Shown piece after piece: positions 1 to 9,582 of a stretch of 64,000 nucleotides of DNA (position 1 is the first letter of the stretch; each line of letters opens with the position of its first letter). A program made the translations under genes and the position numbers. The notes under the pieces are model-generated. The model ran no database searches, was not told the DNA's origin, and saw nothing but the letters and a program-made list of their open reading frames with translations. The stretch comes from Diploptera punctata. Taxonomy: Eukaryota; Arthropoda; Insecta; Blattodea; Blaberidae. The stretch is from positions 1,054,001-1,118,000 of the forward strand of contig JASPKZ010002333.1 of the NCBI GenBank assembly GCA_030220185.1. Reading direction: 5' to 3'.

Positions 1-280
1 GCCACTAATGGGAGTATTAGATGAATAGATATTATTGTATTTAGACCATTTTCTAAAATTCGTATGATATTAGATCCCACAATTTGTTTTGAGACTCATA
101 GTGGCCAATATGAGGAAGTTGACTCTGAAAAGAAAGCTATATATGAGCCAACAGTTGACTATTAGAAAGATAAATACCAATTAGTATAACTGTCACAGGA
201 TTGATGATTGGGGCTAGAGGTACTATACCAGGATTCTTAGCTAAATTTTGGAATTTCTTAGATTTGGACAGAGTGTAATC
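1..280. other. Intergenic or intronic AT-rich DNA
   Basis: No coding or repeat structure is recognised before the first Penelope-like fold-back. The stretch probably belongs to an intron of the AP5M1-like gene, because that gene's last visible exon (7822-7697, minus) still lacks its C-terminal part. Confidence 0.3.
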
Positions 281-592
281 TTTCTAAAATTGCTATCGTT
301 GCCATTAGAGGCTCAATTTCAATGTTGAGAAACCATCTTTACAAATGATGATCTTGAAGAAGATTTTCGGGCTGTAGGCGTGGTCTTGAGGCAGGCAATT
401 TTGCCCACTGTCTGTCCTATTTATACGTTTACCACGATGTGTTCGTAGGTTATATCTGCCTTCTGATTGGTCAGCGGTAGGGACTTCCATTGCTCCAATG
501 GTCTAGTCGACTGTACTTGTAGAGGTTTGCATTCTGCATTATGCCATATTTTATTGACTTATAATGATTCTTCTTTTCTATTGAAACTGTTT

Positions 593-850
593 TTATTTTG
601 ATGGCTTCTCATTGTAGACGGGTAAAATAGTGTGTGCAGTTAGATAATATGTCTGTATTCTGGTATGTACTATGTGGCCATCAAGTAAAGAGTGTTCTGC
701 TACTGCTGACTTATCCATTTGTTTAAGATGACTGTATCTTTCATGCTCCTTAAGTCTGGTTGTGATGCTGCGTTTAGTGGTGCCTATATACACTTTTCCA
801 CAACTGCATGGTATCTGTATATGCCTGCTGTCTGATGGGGATGGAGTTGA
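593..850 (-). pseudogene. PLE GIY-YIG endonuclease fragment
   Basis: The minus-strand translation reads C-S-C-G-K-V-Y-I-G-T-T-K-R-S followed by TRLKEH and 'KSAVAEHSL', the hallmarks of the PLE GIY-YIG nuclease. The upstream Cys-x-Cys is also typical of PLE endonuclease domains. The reading frame has no start of its own; it is the tail of a longer RT-endonuclease protein whose RT part is missing. Downstream the frame degrades through in-frame stops near 590. It is a dead fragment of a different PLE lineage from the copies at 6.4, 10 and 36 kb, whose nuclease reads 'VYIGKTKRNL'. Confidence 0.65.
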
Positions 851-1280
851 TCCTTTATAGGTAGCCTGTATATTGTCTTTATGTCTTCTTTCTTTAGTAG
901 TTTTCCAATGCGGTCCGTTACATTCTTAATGAATGGTAAAAATGCCCTAGTTGAAGTTTTTTCTTCTGATTCCTTGCTACTGTTGCTGTTGTATCATCTG
1001 AGATGATTGGCTCGGTTGATTAAATGTTCAAACATAAAAACAGTTTCAATAAAAAAGAAGAATCATTAAAAGTCAACAAAGTATGGATACCAGTTCTAAA
1101 AAACGCAGAATGCAAACTTCTACAAGTACAGTTGACTAGACCATCAAACAGCAATCTCATTGGAGCAATGGTAGTCCCTACAGCTGACCAATCAGAAGGC
1201 AGATATAACTTACGAACACATCATGGTGAACGTATAAATAGGACAGATAGTGGACAAAATTGCCAGTCTCAAGACAACCC

Positions 1281-1312
1281 TTGAGGATGCCAGACGCAGT
1301 CTCTGGCGAAAC
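1281..1312 (+). ncRNA. Hammerhead-ribozyme-like motif in PLE
   Basis: TTGAGGA (consensus CTGANGA with C3 changed to T) is followed by one T, then a perfect 6-bp stem GCCAGA/TCTGGC around a 7-nt loop, then GAAA. PLEs are known to carry minimal hammerhead ribozymes. The extra base between the CTGANGA block and stem II recurs in the other PLE copies of this window. Activity is not shown, and the C3 change probably disables it. Confidence 0.35.
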
Positions 1313-1599
1313 GCCGGGGAACTTCAAGCCTCAAGACCACGGCCTACAGCCTGAAAATCTTCAAGATCATCATAGCAACTCCGGCCGTGAAAGTCTACAT
1401 CCATACATCTTTACAAAATTTCTATTTTATAGAATATACTTCAATTACAATTTGAAATTTTTTTATGTATTTAAAAAATGTATCTCATTAATTTCGAAAA
1501 TAAATTGTCTGTATCACTTTGTCCTTGTGGCAATCCTCTAATGAGGAAAGTTTTATATAATAAATATGGTTACACATAAAAATATATAATGGAAGTGGA

Positions 1600-2240
1600 T
1601 AGTTAATGAGAAATGAGGGAAATTTTGAAGAAGTGGCTGAATTCAAATACCTAGGAACAACAATTACAAACAGGAATTAGCTGCACAAAGAAATGAAGCA
1701 TAAGCTCAATTCTGGAAATGTATGCTATTATGCATTACATGGACTTTTGTCATCGCTCTTCTCTCAAAAAATGTTGAACTGAAAAATATAAAAATGTTAT
1801 TCTTCCAATTATATTATATGGATGCAAAACATGGACTTTACTTTAAGGAAGGAGAAAATATTATGAGTATTTTAGAATAAAGTTCTTAGAAAAATTTTTG
1901 GACCAAGGAAATAGAGAAGGCTACATAACAGTGAGCTACATGATCTGTATAGGAAACCATATGAAATAAGAACAGTTAAGTCTTGTAGACCGGAATGGGT
2001 AGGACATGTGGCACAAATGGGGAATGAAAGAGGGGCATGGAAACTCCTTGCAGGAAAACCAGGGAGATAGGCCAAGAATGAAGTGGGAGAATTTCATTAA
2101 CCATGATTTGAGAGAAGTAGATTACAAAGGGATGAATAGAAAACAATAGCTCAGGATGGGAATGTATGGAGAGCTTATGTCCGTGTGGCCAAGAAGCTAC
2201 AGTTTCAACAGTGCCAATGAGTTAGTTAGTTAGTTATATT
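1600..2240 (+). pseudogene. Non-LTR retrotransposon 3' end fragment
   Basis: The plus-strand frames, broken by several shifts and stops, give 'EFKYLGTTITN', then 'NKVLRKIFGP', then a remnant of the C-terminal 'PRMKWEN-INHDLREVDY' block, and finish with (GTTA)n at 2217-2236. The same tail family occurs at 35219, 51402, 60810 and 63297. The fragment covers only the last third of the RT ORF. It is a decayed, 5'-truncated copy of an RTE-like or related LINE; the clade assignment is from memory of the C-terminal motifs. Confidence 0.6.
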
Positions 2241-2422
2241 AATTACAAAATTTGGTTCTCACCCTCATGACAGAAGCTGCTGGGATTGTAACTGATGAAC
2301 TACTGTTATTATGTAGATTTTAATTTTACTTTTTTTGTTGCTCAATAAGCAGATTTTTTGAAAGAAATAAACAAATTATTATACACACCTAAGCTAGAAC
2401 AATTTTTAGTAAAGAGGAAAAT

Positions 2423-2595
2423 CAACTTTTATAAGATTCATGATGTGTTCCGTTGAGGTATTATTCAAAATTAATATAAAATTATGGAATATTCACCTGA
2501 AAGGTCCGTCTCCTCAACTTAAATTTATTAACAGTTAAATGATTAATTAAGTTGAGGAGACGGACCTTTCAGGTGAATATTCCATAATTTTATAT
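2423..2595. mobile_element. PLE-type fold-back insertion with 13-bp TSD
   Basis: Flanked by the direct repeat TAAAGAGGAAAAT at 2410-2422 and 2596-2608. Inside, arms of about 50 bp (2470-2519 and 2549-2598) are nearly perfect inverted repeats with a ~30-bp spacer. The left end keeps a PLE-like 3' tail (minus strand 'ACCTCAACGGAACAC'). The arm motif GTTGAGGAGACGGA is shared with the fold-back at 43.9 kb. No coding sequence remains. Confidence 0.65.
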
Positions 2596-2608
2596 TAAAG
2601 AGGAAAAT

Positions 2609-3069
2609 ATATGCCTGAATCAGGAATATAATCTTAGCCTTCAGCTCTCTGTACTGATGCTCTGACTATTGAGCCAGTCAAACATTCATACCCACTGTAA
2701 GATTTCGGTACATATTTTAATTTTTTCTGGTCTGTTCAACTGCTATAGGGATACGATGTCCTCGGTTGTGGTCACTGTGATAACAAATTTCTGCAAAGCC
2801 AAAGTTGACATAAAAAATATGTAGGGCAGCGGCACATAATTTACTATTGCTTCTTGAATATTGTTCACTATGTCAAGTAGACTAGTAGAACTACACTTTA
2901 ACTTGATGTAATACAGTTTTAATGGTATCTTGAAATATGATGAAGCAACCTGCTCGTAGCAAGTACAGGACTCAACTTGTAGAATGTAGCATAAATGTAG
3001 AATGTAGTAATGAGTCAACAGCTCGTCAAACATCTGTGTAGAGCTTGAAAGTTGTAAGTAACAATATAG
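2609..3069. other. No recognised feature
   Basis: AT-rich DNA. A 96-codon open frame on the minus strand (3033-2743) shows no family motif and no splice context that I can support, so it is not called as a gene. Confidence 0.3.
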
Positions 3070-3540
3070 CCTGCTCTAATTAAGCAGGACGGTCTACTCG
3101 AGGCTGGAGTAGAACTCAACTCCACCAAGCAGCTTTTAACTTAAACACGGTAGAGACGTAACAAACTGTCCCGAATGGGAGCTTGAATGAAACTAGAGAA
3201 AACTCAACCTTACTACTTGAAGGTTGAGAAGCAACTATACTGTAGAGAGTCTATGTAGAACTTATAGAACTTCTCTTCAAGTACAAATAACCTGCCCACT
3301 AGAGGTAACAGGACGGTGTGCTCGTGGCTGGAGCAGAACTTAAACTCTACCATGCAGCTTTAAACTTAAATATGGTCTGCTATAAGCAGAAGCAGAGCTT
3401 ACACTGTAGAAAACTCAACCTTATTCCTTGAAGATCAAGTATTAACTTGTGTCGACCATGTAGCTTTTAACTTAAACATGGTGAAGAGAGAGCTCAACCT
3501 TACTCAAAGAGGGCCGAATATTAACTAGAGTATGAGAAAT
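3070..3540. repeat. Degenerate ~240-bp tandem repeat
   Basis: Blocks recur in order: 'GCAGGACGGTCTACTCG' and 'ACAGGACGGTGTGCTCG', then 'TAACTTAAACA(C/T)GGT', then 'CTCAACCTTACT'. They appear at about 3085, 3310 and 3425. The copies differ by many substitutions and the last is partial. No coding potential is seen. Confidence 0.5.
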
Positions 3541-4334
3541 ACATACTAAACAAGAAACCAGCTATCAGACTGAGTGCATTCATAAACAAACAAACAATAT
3601 GGTCAGTCTGATGCAAACATAAACAAGTGAATACAAGATAAATAGAGATAAGGCGAAGATGCATATACAATAGCATCTTTGCAAAACAAAAATTATCATA
3701 CACATTAAATCTGAGATTTAACACCCACTCATGCAGAAACCTTCCTCTTATAACTTTCCTTACTTCAATCCCTAATCCCAGTAAACCATCATTCCCATTG
3801 TATATGGGCAGCTTCTATATTCTAGAAGACATTATGGGATTTAAATTCAGCTAAAAGCTGCTGCTACGTTAGAAATAAAAAAAGGAAGATTTCTCCATGA
3901 GTGGGTACTAATATTGACTGGCTCAGTGCTCAGGGGATCAGTATGGAGAACTGAAGATTTGGATTTTTTTAATATAATAAATTTGGGAATTAATAACATT
4001 ATGAGGTTTGATTGATAAGATTCTTATGAAGATTTGGGGTTCAATTCCCGATTCAGATAGATATTTTTCTCTTTACTAAACAAAATGTTTTTAAAATTCT
4101 GGTCTTCTGTGTTACATATCTCAGATACTTTTGAGGAATATTTCCAAAGCAGCTCCAACTTTCAGTTTTTTCCTCAGTAACCATATGAGGTTGTTTTGTT
4201 TTTTCCATCAATTACAGAACCTATTTCATTAAGCTTTTTCACTTTTAGTCTTTATTGCCTCTCTGGAGATGGAACTGGATGTCCAGAAAATGACATATAT
4301 ATAATTTTTGTCTTGTTTTGCCAGACATTTTTTT
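3541..4334. other. No gene; part of a possible decayed repeat
   Basis: AT-rich non-coding DNA. A degenerate tRNA-like B-box context at about 4025-4060 (GGGTTCAATTCCCG, then TTTTTCTCTTTACT) suggests an old tRNA-derived unit, but no cloverleaf can be drawn. Confidence 0.25.
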
Positions 4335-4346
4335 TTCAGGTAATAA

Positions 4347-4973
4347 TCTACACTTTTAAAAAGCACCATTGAGGTTATGCAATAAAATATTAAAATACAA
4401 AATTAGTACCTGGTAAATCAGTCATCTTCAACTAAATTATAGAACTTCATCAAGTTGTTAAAATATGAAGGTCTTTCAAAAACAATATTCATATTCTGCA
4501 TTTTCAACTGGTACTCCTTTTGTATGTATTGTTTTCTTTTTTGAGTTTGATTTTAAGGTTTTTGAGATTTTTAAAATGTTGTTTATCTTCTTCGTTTAAT
4601 GATGACAAATTATTATTGTTGTTATTAATTTATTTAATGATTTTAGCAGTTTGATCCTTCTGGGAAATTCTCGTATAAGACTATGAAATGCTGGAGGGAA
4701 AATTTTCTATAGGATCGTAACATGCCTTGGCCTAATACTTGGAAGGAAGAAGAAGAAGAAGAAGAAGAAGATGATTTTAGCAGTATCATATTTGGCATGT
4801 ATTTTGTTGACTATGTTGAGTTTATTTATGGCTATTTCACTTTCGAGTACCAGTTGAAATGCAGAAGATGAAACATTGTTTTTGAAAGGCCTTCATATTT
4901 TAACTACTTGATGAAGTTCTATAATTTAGTTGTGGACGACTGATTTACCAGGTACTAATTTTGTATTTTAATA
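4347..4973. mobile_element. PLE-type fold-back insertion with 12-bp TSD
   Basis: Flanked by TTCAGGTAATAA at 4335-4346 and 4974-4985. Arms at about 4385-4525 (minus) and 4840-4970 (plus) are inverted copies with moderate divergence, separated by ~310 bp that include a (GAA)n run at 4748-4771. The left end carries the PLE tail signature ATTGAGGTTATG. The plus arm holds a decayed hammerhead-like motif. Confidence 0.65.
4862..4893 (+). ncRNA. Decayed hammerhead-like motif
   Basis: CAGAAGA, one T, an imperfect stem, then GAAAGGCCTT. It aligns base for base with the better-preserved motif at 44065-44096, so it is probably the same PLE element after mutation. The U4 change would be expected to inactivate a hammerhead. 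Confidence 0.25.
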
Positions 4974-4985
4974 TTCAGGTAATAA

Positions 4986-6050
4986 GTTTTCACAACATAT
5001 GTATGTTCATGCACAGAATATTTCACCATTATACGATCTCCACATGGTAACTTAATGCACTCTATGACTTTACTCCACTTATTTCCAACCTCAGACTGAT
5101 GAGTTCTGAAATATTTATCTTAAATAATGCCACGAGTGATTTCCAATTTATCTAGAGGATTTGGAAATCAAGAGTGGCATTTGTTAGGACTATTTATTTA
5201 ACAAATAGAAATTAAGCTGTTTACTCACAAATCATTGTATAAATATAGTTATTTTAAAATATTTTATATATTTAATGTAAATGGCTATGTTTGAAAACAA
5301 ATGAGAAATGTTTGGTTATGTTTCACTTGTTCATCACTGCAACTTGATCATACTATTTATTGCCAAATAGGATCGCAATAGTGTAAGAATGTACCCTAGT
5401 GGAGAAAAAATGAAACACATCAAACTGTATATTATAACTAACATTATGGGTTATTAATTCATTTATTTCGGAAACAACTCAGTAAAATCAACACAATTAT
5501 TGAACACACAATTATGAAATGTGTAGGTCGAAGGAATCTGTTCATTATTTGCTATTATTAGACGTATTTGTTAGAGAGTCAGTCACTGCAAAATAATGCT
5601 CTGACCTGTTCAGAATATTAAAAAGGAGGAACTTTCTTTATTTTAGCAATCATAATTCAATAATTATCGAGGTGAAACAAGACTGTGATTGGTTGTAAAA
5701 CAAAATTCATTGAAATGTGATTGGTCACTGACTCCCATTTGGAGCATGAGTTAAATAGTCATCAAAATGTGGCATGAGTGAGATTTGAGGTATTTAACAC
5801 TGAGAGTAGAGGAAAATTGGTTGCCGATGGTCTCTTACTTACTTAATTGCTCCCTGGCAAAGCTGCTTAAAAACTCTCTGTATTTAATGAACACTAAGGG
5901 TCGAATGTTTGAACGCATTAGACAGTAAAAGGCGTTCTCTGCTGATAAAGTTTTATTCAAACACATTTTTCTTACTCAGAAATCTATTCACGGTAATAAT
6001 TGTAAAGCTACCTGACAAGGTACCTTAAGATCGTAGCTCAAGATATAAAC
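4986..6050. other. No recognised feature
   Basis: AT-rich DNA without coding frames, tRNA-like blocks or clear repeats. It lies within the inferred AP5M1-like gene span. Confidence 0.3.
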
Positions 6051-6109
6051 TTATGTGAAAATCCCGAAGGGAACCGATGGTAACCAATGTAGTTTGAAAC
6101 TTATCCAAG

Positions 6110-6301
6110 ATGTCGGACCTTGAAGACTTCGATCATGTTTTCGGTATACGCGGAGAAGAGGAATTTGATAGAGTCTACCATAGAATTCAACTGGAAGAAC
6201 AGGAGAATCGGTGTAATATTGCGCGTCGCAGACGTGTTTGTATACGGTATTATTTGCAGGATGTAAGCATAAATGCATTCTTCTATAGCAGACGAAAATA
6301 A
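6110..6301 (+). CDS. Small ORF of unknown function
   Basis: A 63-codon frame, notably acidic at the start (DLEDFDHVFG) and very basic later (ARRRRV). It ends in TAA and has no recognised domain. It sits just left of the PLE at 6448. The charged composition differs from the random AT-rich frames around it and could mark the N-terminus of a decayed transposase or a host exon. I do not recognise it. On its own the sequence supports only that it is open and compositionally unusual. Confidence 0.2.
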   Translation: MSDLEDFDHVFGIRGEEEFDRVYHRIQLEEQENRCNIARRRRVCIRYYLQDVSINAFFYSRRK

Positions 6302-6443
6302 CGGAAGTGGTTTTATCGCTGAGAATTCTGGGTAATTCGTTGCCAATATTACGAAAACGTCAACATTCATGTATGACCGGTTAAGTCGGCCGTTAATTCG
6401 ATCTCAGCTCACCAGTAATTGGAAGTAATTTGAGTAGAGACTA

Positions 6444-7509
6444 ATGTGTCAAGTCACTAAAGCATACCCATGGATGTTTAAGACTTGGTACAGATATGTG
6501 GATGATATTTTTGCAATAATAAATTCTAAAGATATTGAAGATGCTCTTAAATTATTGAACCTTCAGGATGAATCAGTAAAGTTTACCGTTGAATTAGAAA
6601 AAGAAAACAAAATTCCTTTTTTGGATTTATGTATAATTAGGAATGATCAAGCACTGGAAATTGAATTTGGTATATTTAGAAAAGGAACTCATACAGATAA
6701 TTACATTAAATCATCAGGCTTCAATCACATTGCTCATAAGCATGCAATATTCAATAGCTTAATTTACAGATTGACAAATGTACCATTAAACGAAGAAAAT
6801 TTCAATAAAGAGTTTAAACATATCTTAAACACTGCTAGATTAATGGTTTGATAAAGAATTAATTATAAATAAGTTGAAGAAATTCAAACACAATAAAAGA
6901 CTTAATGAATATACTACTCTACAAATTGCAAAGAAAAGAAAAAATACAAGGAAAATTACTTACCATCCTGAAATGCATAGGAAATTTCAAAAAATGTTTG
7001 ACAAATACAACATTTCTTTGGCACCAATAAATAAATTTAGTCTGGGTAATCTTCTAAGTACCAATAAAAAAGTCAATGTTCCAGACAGTAAGAAATCTGG
7101 AATTTATCAAATAAATTGTGAAGATTGCAATAAAGTTTATATAGGAAAAACAAAAAGGAATTTGGAAATTCGGACAAAAGAACATTTCAGAAATATTAAA
7201 AATTGTGAAATTGAAAAATCTGCAATTGCTGCACATAGTTTATTAGAACATCATAAAATTGGAAGAGAAGCTGAACTTTTAAAACAAGTAGAGAAACCTT
7301 TGGAATTGACAGTTTGGGAAAAAATATACATTCAGAAAAACAAAAATAGATCAATGAATTTTGATATCCCTAACGAAATTACATTGATTTCGAAGTTCAT
7401 AAATTCAACCATAGATGGCAGCACTGAAGATGGCGACAATAGAATAGTTGACGGCCGAAGAATTTCATCAGTCGGAGTTATGGCTGACGATGAACATGAT
7501 TATGTTTGA
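6444..7509 (+). pseudogene. PLE reverse transcriptase / GIY-YIG protein, truncated and frameshifted
   Basis: The first frame (6444-6851) starts just before the RT catalytic motif 'YRYVDDIFAI' and continues through 'IPFLDLCI' and 'RKGTHTDNYI', the thumb region of PLE RTs. One frameshift near 6845 joins it to the second frame (6847-7509). That frame contains 'YHPEMHRKFQKMFDKYNI', then the endonuclease: CEDC, VYIGKTKRNL, RTKEHFRN and 'KSAIAAHSL', with a late 'ELTVWEKIYIQKN' block. The ATG at 6444 straddles the TSD and so is not a native start. RT motifs upstream of YVDD are missing, so the protein cannot work. The last codons overlap the hammerhead-like motif. Confidence 0.8.
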
Positions 7510-7625
7510 AATCACGATATCATGGAAGCATGAATCCTATGAGGTGAGTTGTTTAAACAATATGTTCTCCGATGAATTTTAATGATTATACCTCATAATG
7601 TTTACTTCCCAACATTAATTAAATA
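6448..7625 (+). mobile_element. 5'-truncated Penelope-like element with 13-bp TSD
   Basis: The direct repeat TAGAGACTAATGT lies at 6435-6447 and 7626-7638, exactly bounding a 1,178-bp insert. The insert encodes the end of a PLE reverse transcriptase, a GIY-YIG domain, a hammerhead-like core, and a 3' tail with TATGAGGTGAG and ACCTCATAATG. It is the only PLE copy here without an inverted arm. It lies in the AP5M1-like intron downstream of the exon at 7697-7822, in opposite orientation to the gene. Confidence 0.85.
7484..7519 (+). ncRNA. Hammerhead-ribozyme-like core at PLE 3' end
   Basis: CTGACGA, one T, a 6-bp stem GAACAT/ATGTTT (closing G-U) around GATT, GAAA, then a short stem ATC/GAT with loop AC, and A as the cleavage-site base. 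All conserved core bases of CTGANGA...GAAA are present. It overlaps the stop codon of the endonuclease frame, the position expected of PLE-borne hammerheads. The base between the core and stem II is unusual. Confidence 0.5.
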
Positions 7626-7696
7626 TAGAGACTAATGTATTTGCATACGACCCTAAAAGTTTTAGCAGAAAATATATTAAATTCCCAGAAACAAAC

Positions 7697-7822
7697 CTTA
7701 GCTTTTCCTTTGCCTAAAGGACTAACAAGTTGAGTTGTAAGAGCTGGATTTGAGCACGTTACAGTCCCAAAAGGCATACACACACTCACATACTGGTGCA
7801 GCTGCAATGCTAATTCTGGATT
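7697..7822 (-). CDS. AP5M1: AP-5 complex subunit mu-like (AP5M1), coding exon 5
   Basis: The minus-strand acceptor is TTTTCTTACAG at 7823 and up, and the donor is AAG|GTTTGT. The exon is 126 nt, phase 0 at both ends, and translates as NPELALQLHQYV followed by 'CMPFGT' and 'NPALTTQL'. This matches, from memory, the part of vertebrate AP5M1 that reads 'ACPFGT ... NLQNSL'. AP-5 is a late-endosomal adaptor complex linked to retrieval from endosomes. The mu-homology domain that should follow is not visible, so the remaining exons are taken to lie left of base 1. Assignment rests on exon order and phase agreement with the four upstream exons. Confidence 0.65.
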
Positions 7823-8219
7823 CTGTAAGAAAATAAAATAAAACTATAATAAATTAAGTATTAGGTTTATCTGGATTAAAAAAATATTATATACATATAT
7901 ATTGAAATAATAAAGTAAATCTTCCTAAATTCATAGGTTGTTATAGCTGATGAAGCATCCATATAAGTTTGGTTTTTTATAATTTCTTTGTAAAAATTAT
8001 ATACCGGTACAGTGAAAACCCAATTTATATTCTTGGATTCATCATATTCTGATTCATCAGTGAATTTCTACAGTCCTTGAAATAACATATTTAAACTGTG
8101 GGGAAGAAACCCGAATTTATTGTTCCCCAATAGTTTTCCCACATTTGTTAGTTAAAATTTTCTGTTCAGAATAATATAAGTCCCAAACTGGTTGTTTTTA
8201 GGACGAAGCTACAAAATTT

Positions 8220-9110
8220 TATAAGTTACTAGCTAAAACCTGGCATGCGCTGCTACGCCTAAATAAATAATAATGTGTTTTTGCATTTAGTTGAATAAGT
8301 AAATGGAAAAATAATTATAAATTTATATCGTTATTTTTAGATACCCTGTGCTGATTACCTGGCATTGTCCAAGAATCTACTTACCCCGATCTTCTTGGCA
8401 TAAATTAGTTGAAAGTTGAAAATTGTGTTTTTATGTTTAATTGATTAAGTAAATGGAAAAATAATTATAAATTTGCTCTCTTCGTTATTGCAGCTAAAAC
8501 AACCAATAAACTAATTAATTCTATTTCCAAACTACCTCTTCTTACAATACAAATAGTAAATAAAATTTCATCTTCCAAAATTTAATATTCAAGCAATCAC
8601 TATAAGTAAAGCCATATCGTAATTATTTTTAGATATCCCGTGCTGATTACCTGGCATTGCTTGGGAATCTACATATCACAATGTACTTGGCTTAGATTCA
8701 ATATATGTATAGAGATTAGGTTCAGGCTAGGTTCAAGTTAGGTTCAGGTTAGATTGAGGATATGTTCAGAATAGGTCCAGGTTAGGTTCAGATTAGATTC
8801 AGGCTAGGTATAGGTTAGGTTCAGGTTTGGTTAGGTTATGTTACATTAGGTTTGATCAGTATAGGTCATGTTTGGTCAGGTTGGGTCAGTATAGTACAGG
8901 TCAGGTCATTTAAGCATCCAAAAAGCTACTTCTTTCACTTTTTCACCACATCAGGTGATTTTTAAAGGTTAAGAGTTATGTATCACAACTCTCTTATAGC
9001 CTAATGTTCATCCTGGGAATCTCCTGAAGCTTTTGCAGAAAGCCCCATCAAAATTGGAGCATAAATACAAACAAACATTCAATTTTATATATTAGATTTA
9101 TTGATGTTTT
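8220..9110 (+). repeat. Interspersed repeat, same family as 21165-21690
   Basis: Contains 'GGCATGCGCTGCTACGCC', the TTTTTAGATACCC...GCTGATTACCTGGCAT block twice (8335 and 8630), and a 3' end at 9030-9100 reading CCCCATCAAAATTGG ... TATATTAGATT. The last block resembles the conserved 3' tail found in many arthropod non-LTR or SINE families. A second copy lies at 21165-21690. No coding sequence is seen. Confidence 0.5.
8700..8925 (+). repeat. TTAGG-like degenerate minisatellite
   Basis: About twenty imperfect units based on TTAGGTTCAGG / TTAGGTTAGG sit inside the repeat copy. The insect telomere repeat is TTAGG, but here the spacing is irregular and mixed with TTCAG units, so this is an internal minisatellite rather than a telomere. 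Confidence 0.6.
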
Positions 9111-9168
9111 ATTATAAATTTAAAATTTTTCATTGAAGGTCAAATTATATTTGAAGCGAAAAATAATC

Positions 9169-9240
9169 GCCTAGACTGGGGTTTGAACCCAGGACCTTTA
9201 GCTTTATATGCTAATGCTCTGCCACTGAGCTTTCCTAGGC
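9169..9240 (-). tRNA. tRNA-like domain of a retroposon
   Basis: The minus strand folds as acceptor GCCTAGG/TCTAGGC, D-arm AGCTC..GAGC, anticodon stem TTAGC/GCTAA with loop ATATAAA, and T-stem CTGGG/CCCAG. It is followed by the same downstream context (CGATTATTTTTCGCTTCAAAT) as the other tRNA-like retroposons. It is therefore almost certainly a repeat-borne domain and not a functional tRNA gene. Confidence 0.4.
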
Positions 9241-9244
9241 CTCC

Positions 9245-9415
9245 AATTATAAAGTCATGGCTTTATAAGGTAATGTTACATTCCCATTAAAAATCTATTA
9301 CTTTATAAAGTCATGGCTTTATAAGGTAATGTTACATTCCCATTAAAAATCTATTACTTTATAAAGTCATGGCTTTATAAAGTAATGTTAAATTCCCATT
9401 AAAAGTCTTCTTAAA
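9245..9415. repeat. Three tandem ~57-bp repeats
   Basis: The block 'ATAAAGTCATGGCTTTATAA' followed by 'GGTAATGTTACATTCCC' repeats at about 9249, 9303 and 9360. The third unit leads into the linker (TCTTCTTAAATAAGAAG) typical of the tRNA-like retroposon family. It is a local expansion within that element's linker. Confidence 0.65.
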
Positions 9416-9582
9416 TAAGAAGCTCCATTCGTGTGTCGAACAACGTTGCAAGCCTTTGGCACTCTTGGGAATTAAAACCTATAAGTGAAAAATTTGCATT
9501 TAAATTGGAGGCCTGATATTGTTTATTTTTAATTATTTCACTCACCTCATACTTCATAATGCATAGCAGACCCTGGGTTTCT

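Larger units (their letters stand above)
280..1425. mobile_element. Penelope-like element, fold-back copy
   Basis: Two copies of the same Penelope-like (PLE) 3' region face each other. The minus-strand copy runs from about 860 down to 300 and the plus-strand copy from about 1024 to 1420. Both encode the peptide 'RTDSGQNC' followed by a Gln/Asp-rich stretch, and both end in a matching block at 305-400 (minus) and 1330-1385 (plus). The minus arm keeps the GIY-YIG end of the protein. PLEs are retroelements with an RT domain and, usually, a C-terminal GIY-YIG endonuclease. No TSD was found here, so the outer limits are approximate. Confidence 0.6.

Noticed and set aside
2743..3033. 96-codon minus frame as the next AP5M1 exon
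   Set aside because: No similarity to the mu-homology region, and no splice sites in the needed phase.
8700..8925. A telomere end or chromosome fusion point
   Set aside because: Units are irregular, mixed with TTCAG, and embedded in an interspersed repeat.
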